From Hofstenia miamia (lineage: Eukaryota; Xenacoelomorpha; Acoela), in assembly GCA_004352715.1 (NCBI GenBank), contig SCFE01000117.1:371135-435134 (forward strand): a stretch of DNA of 64,000 nucleotides, written 5' to 3'. Numbering within the stretch: the stretch's first letter is position 1; each line of letters begins with the position of its first letter. Below the pieces are notes generated by a model that was given only the letters and a program-made list of their open reading frames with translations, had not been told where the DNA came from and ran no database searches. A program made the translations under genes and the position numbers. Shown piece after piece: positions 55,800 to 64,000 of the stretch.

Positions 55800-58700
55800 A
55801 AATGGGAATTTTTTGGTACAATTTTGGCATTGAATAACATAAACGTACCTAACATTGCGAACAGACGTTTATATAAAAAGACGCATATAATTGTCAATAG
55901 CATAAGATTATACACAAATGGAGGCCTATCTTTAATCCATTTGTAATATTATAAATGTAGGAGTACATATAGAATGCACAATGATGATGGCTTTCATAAA
56001 ATAAGAATGTAATGATCTTATAAATGTTGTCCAATTCTTGTAAATATCTATACAGACTTGCCCTCAATGATCTTTGTCATCAAGGAAACAAAATTAAAAA
56101 TATAAATATATTTAATATTTTAAATATTGTGAGGAAAGAACAAGAAAAACTTTTTCACAAATGTCCAATTTTGAGCATGTGGATTGTAAAGCAGCTATGT
56201 TATTGCTTTGTAACAATTTCTTCAAGTAATTTGTTTTTGACTTCATTTTAACTGAATCAGTATGATCACCAAGATTCATAATGCAAAGCATCTGATTTGC
56301 GTATTTCATGAAGAAATGCATAAAACTGAAGAAGAGTTAAAAAACTTCTAATTACTACAATTATTAATATATTTGGGTCATCTATATAAAGATTTTTATA
56401 TGGATTTCTGCAAAGTACTTGAAATAAAAAAAATTAATACTATCTTACTTGAAAAATCGAATTTAACCTTGTTTCTACCATTGTTGCTTTTAAATAACAA
56501 AGCGATTTGTCCATATTTTTGTGCAATTTTATCCAAGCCTGTTAAGAAGTATTGAAAGCCTTTTGCATTGGCACACCTACAGAGTTGGGCCCGCTCATGC
56601 AAGGATGTAGATTTTTGCTAAAACATTTTATTATTTTTTATGTCTGAAGCACATGCAAATATAATTTTTTTCCAATAAGAAATCCGATTTTTGTAAAATG
56701 ATTCAAATTCTTTTCGTACCTAGTGTTTAGATAATGAGGCAGTCTAATGTCCATGGGAGCAACTACCCTAAAACATTTCGTTTTCTGAAGAAAATCGGTA
56801 TGATTTGCGTCCAGGCGCTCAGTTCGCAAAGTCAGAATTTGTCTCAACATAGGAGGGACGGAGCTACGTCGCGAATTTTGGTCGAAAAAAAATTTTCGAG
56901 TATCAAATAGATCTGAAGGTTTCTATCCGAAAAAATACCTAATGATAATGACAGTTCTCTTGATAGCACGACATATCATCATTTCTACGATATTCCTAAT
57001 AATATACCGTTACGTATAAAAGATATATATCAGTAATATAACTGTGGTAAAGAATTATTTTTAAATTTCACCATCTAAATTTTTTAATTTATTAAATTTC
57101 TTCGGAATTTTTTTTTAATTTAGCCAATCAAAATCAATTTTAATAATCGGACTGGGGATCTTCCACCATGCACCCCGTTTCGTACGTCATTGGTTAACAC
57201 CGGGCCCGAGTTGGAATCTGATTTTACTGCTTACAACTGATCGGACTTGGTTAATGGTAAAGGGACCAGGGTCTGAAATCATGGCCTAATTGCAATTCTA
57301 CGGCTTCTAAATTCTAAGCATAATTCAATCGACAATTTAGATATTATTACCTTTTATTAATATTACATAAGATTATCGTAAATTTGCCTGCAAAATTTGA
57401 TTCAGATCCTTATGGGCAAAAGTAGGAATAGTTGTATATTTCTTTGGGAGCAGTGGGGATTCAATTCCCACATGGAAATTAACGAAATCTGTGTGGGATG
57501 GGAAGGAAAAAGGAATTCCCACGGTAACCATGCTTCAAGTGCCATAACAGATTCCACAAAAGCCTGTTTCCGAAGCTTATAAAAAAATGTGCAGTAAGTT
57601 ATTATTAATAAAAGTGAGCTTAACAAAGTTGATTTATAGGAAACAATCTAACTAAAATATTATCATGTAAATAAAGATATTTTGAAAATATTTCAATGTT
57701 CAAGCTTAAGAGGAAAGCGCACCAGAGCACATTCAACAAACGAAAAATGTCGTTCTTAGTTCGAACAAAACTACAACCATTGAATAATTATAACCCAAGA
57801 CCATTTACCGCGCGGAAATTAAAGTCGGGACTCTTTGACTAAAAAAACTTAATTACTAAAACGCAATAATGCGAAGTTAAAGCTCCGGTTCCCGTAATAG
57901 CAGCTCACATCAACGAATTAATTGATTATACTTTGATTCTGACTGTAGCTAAATAACGAGAAACCTTTTCTTGGTTAATAAAAACAATGCGACTTTGGTA
58001 ATATTAAGATATTATTTTATTGTATTTATTTGGGCCTGCCTTTGATCATCAAGAGAAAATTAACTTAAACTTTTACCGCTTGGCTCGTTTCAGTTTGGAC
58101 TTGGACGGGGATTGAGAATAAAATGTAGCCATTTGCAACGCTGATTGCGTAGAACATGGGACATTTCTTAACTTTTCAAGGAAGCTGATTATTTTTCTTT
58201 AGACAAATGTAATCTGCCCATTTAAGGTAATGCACTTTACAGGTTATTTTATCATTGTGTTTTATTCCTGTGTTGTTGGAGAGGTGGTGTTATGTTAAAT
58301 TCTCCAACCGGTGTTAGTGTAATTATCTTAAACAGTAAAAAAAACCTAGTATTTGATCAATATTATTTTACATTGAAATTAACCAAAAAATATTAAAAAC
58401 AAAATATACAGTGCACTTAGAAAGAAGTTTGAACGGCTTTGAGAGTGTAGACTGACAAACTAACTATTCAACATAATTCTATGAATTGCAGGGACTTATC
58501 TTATATTGCCTGAAGATAACAAGTGCATGCATGTGCATATATTAACTAACATACTGACAGTTCTGTCTGTTAAATTCCAAACTATTCCAGAGGATTGCTG
58601 TTATTAAAGTGGTATATGCAGTTGGTATTAATGATGCGAGAGTAGATCATTTTTAATGCTGCACTTTTCCATCAAAAAATATCTTCTTATCCATACCCAG

Positions 58701-59300
58701 CTGCACACGACAATGAAATTTTTATCAATTATTTCTTAAACACAATTCACGCTCATTGGTGTAATTTTTTTAAAAATAGTATTTATAATCTTGGATTTCG
58801 AAAAAATAAATTAAAATTCACAGAATGTGGAATGGAAATTTTATCTGGCCTCGATAATATTAAAGTGTATCACCCAGTAATCGTTCACATGTGCGGGTAA
58901 AATGGGGTACTCACGGGTGGCACAGGTACTCCCACATCCTAATTGATCCCATCACTAAACACTTCTAGGCCTGCATATTACCTTAGTATGAGTTTGGAAG
59001 AAATGATTTTGCCTTATCTTAACTCTGAAGGTCTCGGTGTAACCTAGATACAAATAGTTTTGTCCATATTTTCAAACAATTCTCTCTTAAATCTACTAAG
59101 AAATTTAGAATTCATGGGTCATTGATACGTCTAGTTGTGAATGTGCTTACATTAGTTCTGAACCATAAGTAATTGAAAGCATCAACAATTATTTAATCAA
59201 AATGCCAATTTGAAAATTTTCACCTTAACTAATATTTAGAGGTGTAATAGAAAAAGTTTAAACTCCATGGGTGCAATAACTATCATTAACCATTTTTTCT
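55800..59300. other. Intergenic, no gene seen
   Basis: Short frames only. About 57095-57230 is a diverged copy of the dispersed repeat also found at 14660-14780 (shared CCAATCAAAATCAATTTT, then ...CCCC..TTTCGTACG). 57440-57530 is less AT-rich but reads as a repeat (GGGATTCAATTCCCAC) and not as an exon. Confidence 0.45.
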
Positions 59301-59304
59301 ATAG

Positions 59305-59498
59305 ATATACTATCCACGCACAGCTCTGAAGCGCTGTACGCAAAGTCAGAGGTCGTGGCACCACAGGCGCCGACACCGGTGACTTCGCCCAAAAGCGCGC
59401 CTCAACGGGACCGCATCCGGGCAATGTTTTCAACCGTATGGAAAGAAGAGACCATTCTTTATCATGTGATGATTTTAGATTTTGGATTTCTTTATTAG
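59305..59498 (+). CDS. Candidate exon of an unrecognised gene (GC-rich island)
   Basis: A GC-rich stretch (59320-59440) in very AT-rich DNA, directly after a good acceptor (TTTTTTCTATAG). One frame stays open for about 64 codons (…LSTHSSEALYAKSEVV, PQAPTPVTSPKSAP, DRIRAMFSTV) and ends at TAG 59496-59498; GTATGG at 59436 could be a donor after 43 codons. It reads as a Pro/Ser-rich linker. I do not recognise the protein. Entry in phase 1 would fit how/qki exon 7 or 8, but 33 kb and two other genes lie between, so a separate gene whose other exons are outside the window is likelier. Confidence 0.35.
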
Positions 59499-59499
59499 C

Positions 59500-61640
59500 G
59501 AGTTATAATTGCATTGATTAAACCGACACAGATTTTAAAATGAACATGAAAAATTATGGATTTTCATAAAAATATAAATTATAAATATGAATTTTATCAT
59601 TTGCAAGCTTTAAGCAGCAAGCTTTTATATGCATTAAGTTTCAATGCCTAAGATACCGAATTCTTGGATAAAATGTAGAAATATTCACAATATATTTTTC
59701 CTTCATTTTTGAGGGTTTCTGTTCAGCAACATAAATTAAAAAATTCAAAAACAACAATTTTAAGCATATTTTACAAATGGAGTTTTTACAAAACAATCAT
59801 TCGCAAAATAACTCCCACATGATGGTTTGTGGACATAAAGTGAAGAAATATCTGCTACCATTGTCTCTAAGAGCGCAACATTCTTTGTTATCTAAAACAG
59901 AATATTTTATTCTTTCTGCAGAGGTAAATTTAATCAAATTCTAATTTATTAGAATTTTTGCAGGTGTGAGCATAAAATGCTGTGTTTATTGAACTTATTT
60001 ATTTAAAAAAACAAATAATAATAATAACAAGAAACCAAAACAGGAAATTTATAATTTTTATTTACATAAATTTCTGTAATTCTACTTTTAAACGACAATG
60101 GCGTAGTGAAAACATAAAAAACTTTAACAACATACATAATTGATGTTCGAAGAATGAAAATGTTAGAATAATTTTTATCTACAGGGGTTTAAATTTATAA
60201 TGAATTCTATTAATATATTAATCCTTTAGTTTTGGATTTCCTTTAATAGGATATAAGAAAAATAGCATGTTTACGTTTTTGGTGAGTGCATGGGTGTAAA
60301 AATGTATCCAAGAGCTTAGCTTCGAATAGGAAATTTTGACTTAAGTTTTAAATAAATATTTATGGAAGATCTAAGTAGAATTAATTATTCGCTTTATTAA
60401 AATTATTTAAGATTATGCAAATTTATAATGGAGATCAAAGTTGAAATCTGAAATTGTAAACAGCATAACTATTTACACTCACTAAGAGCTATTTCTAAAA
60501 GCGAAAAATAAAAATCTCTATAAATCAGACTTCAAGTTGAAATATATTATTATGACTTATATTAAATATAAACACGTTATCATGTCCGCAAGCGAATGGC
60601 ACATTTGCGTAAAACTAAATCTTCATCGCATGTAATACAGACCTTGTTCATCAAATGGTATGGACCTTTTATTGTTCTTAAAAATAGAATTTCTCCCTCC
60701 AAAGGATCCCAGACGCTTGGCTAAAATATGCATTGATAAAATTTGTAAGGTAAGGTGAAATATTATTAGCAACAAGTGTGCGACGCAAAATTATTTTTAA
60801 ATATAGTTCCATGTTTTAAAGTCACTTCCTGTCACTTATCATAAATTTCGAAGAGTGATAGCACATTAAGAGAATCCTTTTGCTGATCTCAATTATTATA
60901 GTAAAAAATTCCCTGTGAATAAACTGATGTTTCAAAAGTTGTACAAATGCAAGTCTTCAACTGGAAATTGTTATTTACGAGCAAAAGAAACAATAAGATG
61001 GAACAGACTGATCCAGAAAAAAATTACTCAAGTATATCACTGGTTGTTTGATGAGCATTATACTTAGAAAACCTTGTAGATATTTACAAATGTACATAAC
61101 TGTTACTTTGCAAACATTGATTAAATTTAACTCGTTTTGCTGTGCTAGAAATGGATTGATATTTTACTTGTGCATTTTAAGATTATCTAAGCTTTGTTTG
61201 AATGAATTGAGGATTTCTAAGAATATAAATCTCAAAAACTTTGCTTTGTTTACCAGCATTTGGAAAGAGTTGTATGTCAAGTCAGTGGATCCATTGCAAT
61301 ATGTGTAGGTTTTTAAAAAGAAGGATGATATCTGGGACAAAGTTCTCAATTATATGAGTGTACATCATGATATTTGAGAAGCTTAATCGCTTCAAGTTAT
61401 CTACTCAATTTGGTGAAGTATTTTAAAGCTTTGGGGAAATTGTTGAAAATTCAGTAAGGTTTCATATTCACCAGTACTTAAATATGAAATTAATGTTTAT
61501 ATGGATCAAATTCTGGGACTCAAAAGATGTTATCTAAAAATAGCAAAAGATTTAATTATAGAAAAATGAGCTATCAAGGGTTCATAACTTTTGAAAATAT
61601 GCATAAACAGCAAATGAAGGAATATAAAATTATCTTGGAC
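59500..61640. other. Intergenic or intronic, no gene seen
   Basis: AT-rich, with short frames only. The 86-codon frame at 61048-61308 has no recognisable motif and no coding support. Confidence 0.45.
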
Positions 61641-61994
61641 TAAAGAATATTAATGTTAATTATTCCCTTTTCCAACAAAATAAGCTCTTTGGCAGTTTGC
61701 AAGAGTCTAATTACACAGAAAGCTCGTTTTCATACTTAAGGTAATCTTCTTTTCGAACTGAACACACACTTTAAGCAAAATATTAAGTCTTTGGAACCTC
61801 ATTGCAAATATACTCCGTAAAGAATATTAATGTTAATTATTCCCTTTTCCAACAAAATAAGCTCTTTGGCAGTTTGCAAGAGTCTAATTACACAGAAAGC
61901 TCGTTTTCATACTTAAGGTAATCTTCTTTTCGAACTGAACACACACTTTAAGCAAAATATTAAGTCTTTGGAACCTCATTGCAAATATACTCCG
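61641..61994 (+). repeat. Perfect 177-bp tandem duplication
   Basis: 61641-61817 and 61818-61994 appear identical with no N between them. No gene is present in the unit. Confidence 0.88.
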
Positions 61995-62208
61995 TTAATT
62001 TAGATTTATGAATTCTATCTGACGAGATTAAGCATGCTTAATTAATTACATTAAATGAAAAGTAAACTAGAGAAGTAAATTGTTAATTGAATTCTATACG
62101 GGCCGTGCAAGTAAGCCGGTCAATTGAAATATCAAAAAGCAATTCCATAGAGTTATCTTTAACAAAGCATATAATTGCTTAAAGTGATCCGCGTACAACT
62201 TGGTTGAT

Positions 62209-62227
62209 AGATGTGTATAAGAGACAG
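62209..62227 (+). other. Second Tn5/Nextera mosaic-end sequence (library artefact)
   Basis: The same exact 19-bp AGATGTGTATAAGAGACAG as at 18926, in the same orientation. Two exact copies in one window support adapter carry-over. Confidence 0.93.
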
Positions 62228-64000
62228 TAATTTTAATTTAAAAAACAAAAAGCGTGCAAAACGTCTTAAATATATACAAATGTGTTTTTTGTTACAATAT
62301 TCAGTTAAATTCCTTGCAAATTAATCAAAAGTTCATTCCTAAGTGCGTTACCGCAATATTATATACGAATCCACTTTAGAAAATAGATATCCTAAAACAT
62401 CTTTTTTCCTTAGATAGTCATGATTAAATAACCCCAATAAGTTAACAAATAAATGCTTATTTAAAAGGAAATCCCTTAGTAAAACCCTATTGTTAGAGTT
62501 GAGTCAACCGGCTGTCGATTGACTCTCATTTGATTTACAGCCCTCATTGACATGTCTCAAACTACAATATCGATATTTATTTCAATAAAGAAAGATTTTT
62601 AAAAAAGCATAACAAATTTAGACATATGGCTTAGTTCTTTTCCTGGAAAAGCTTGCTTTCAAATGATATTTTTTAATCTAAAACAGAATGCAAGAATTCA
62701 GTTAGTAATCTAGAATGCAACAGATTCTGTGCGTTTGAAATAGGTAAGATTGATGACCGACAGCAATAGATCCCAAGTCTTTTAAGTCATTCGTTTTAAT
62801 TTAAATTTTCTGTAGTTAAGTAAATTGTGTATTGTTGGCAAATATCAAAGACAACTTATCTTATCATTAATCTTGTTACTTGCTATAAAACATTCAATGT
62901 GAACTAAAGGTTGAAAAAGCTTTGTAAGGTAATAGCCAACTGCATGGTTATCTTTTAAATTAAGGTTTTTCATTAGATAGAAACTTTGAATTAAGAATTG
63001 CAAGAGTTTCCAACATTTTTAAGCAGAAGTACTTACTTAAGAACAAAGCTAAAAAGTCTTTGAATTATTTTGTAAACTACATAATACTCTATCACAAAAA
63101 ATATTTGCGTATAAATTATAGAAATATTTAATTTGACAAAATCTTAAATATAATCAATTCTGTAAAAAATAGTTTTTTTCCCATTGGAATATTGGGTATA
63201 TAGATTTATTGCATCAAGGGAAATTGATAGTTTGAAAATTAATTAAAATGACTAATCTAAACCTGGTATTAAACTTTGCATGTATTCATAACTATTTGAA
63301 AAAACAGCAACTTGTATGGTTTAGTATTTTATTTTGGCATATTAATAAATAGACATATCGAAATTCAAGGAAGTACTTAAGATCTCATGCTTTATTCTTT
63401 TAAAACTATGAAGTACTTGAGTTTAGCTGCAAAACGAATTCCTAACTTTGCTTTCTACTTCTGCAATATCAAAGAAGCGCAATGGGCAAACTTAATAATT
63501 TTCAATGTTAGTTTTCGCGCTCTAATACAATTTTTTTCTAATGCTATTTCATGTGGATGTGTTGAATATAGTTTAGCAATGTGGGACATGCTTATTAACT
63601 TTATAGGCTATCCAAATCTAAGGAAAGAGCATTTTACCGATTGTTGAATAGAAAAATTCAATCCAAAATTTAACAATCGATTAACATTAACATAAACTAT
63701 TGCATTCCTGACACAAGATAACCTTAAACAATATTTCTCATTGTGATACTCACGAGAAGTAATTTTAAATAGGAAATAACATTTACTTCGCTTAAGAAAA
63801 CTATTATATGGCATTAAATGTACGTAATTGTCAAAAAACACCAGTTTTGAAAACAGAAAATGTAGATTTAGATCGGTGCAAAAGCTGTTAAATATCCTAT
63901 ATAATTTACATGGTATTTTAAATAACAACAACAAAGAATTTTATTACAGATCAAAGCTGCTAAAACTATGACAACTAAGAAGCAATCAAATAAATTTTAA
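62228..64000. other. Sequence to the window end, no gene seen
   Basis: AT-rich. Frames such as 63387-63647 show no family motif and no splice support. Confidence 0.4.

Noticed and set aside
61048-61308. Frame of 86 codons
   Set aside because: No recognisable domain and composition like the surrounding noncoding DNA.

Overview
This window is strongly AT-rich metazoan nuclear DNA: spliceosomal introns with GT...AG borders, one long multi-exon gene, small single-exon genes, AATAAA signals, and many decayed LINE, Ty3/gypsy and cut-and-paste DNA transposon remains. The gene content (a quaking/held-out-wings STAR protein, a two-EF-hand protein, a nicotinic-type Cys-loop receptor) fits an invertebrate bilaterian. 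I cannot settle the phylum from sequence alone.

Layout. (1) 1-4576: intergenic, holding a falsely duplicated 1.3 kb block joined by a single N. (2) 4577-26044: one plus-strand gene, the STAR-family RNA-binding protein held out wings/quaking. I rebuilt it as eight coding exons in consistent phase, giving 401 aa. Its introns hold a second false duplication, a decayed Merlin transposon, a hAT-type MITE, a 30-nt cassette microexon flanked by two TGCATG motifs, and a possible alternative terminal exon with its own AATAAA. (3) 26045-36800: assembly gaps, then several related LINE 3' ends on both strands plus two other reverse-transcriptase relics. (4) 36800-41900: no gene seen. (5) 41916-42200: a two-EF-hand Ca-binding protein. 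(6) 42650-49080: a LINE tail, a longer LINE (ORF1 and ORF2 relics) split by a 224-bp Harbinger-type MITE, then a minus-strand Ty3/gypsy relic. (7) 49080-54380: no gene; local tandem duplications and a Tc1/mariner-type MITE. (8) 54381-55598: an intronless Cys-loop receptor subunit with an unusual ligand site. (9) 55600-64000: mostly empty, with one GC-rich candidate exon of unknown gene near 59.3-59.5 kb and a perfect 177-bp tandem duplication.

Assembly quality matters here. Three single-N joins each sit between near-identical sequences, a 92-N gap has the same sequence on both sides, and two exact 19-bp Tn5/Nextera mosaic ends remain in the sequence. The genes do not form an operon or a shared pathway. 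The one regulatory theme is post-transcriptional: the STAR gene carries candidate Rbfox-type and quaking-type RNA motifs beside its own alternative exons. I found no CRISPR array, tRNA or rRNA.
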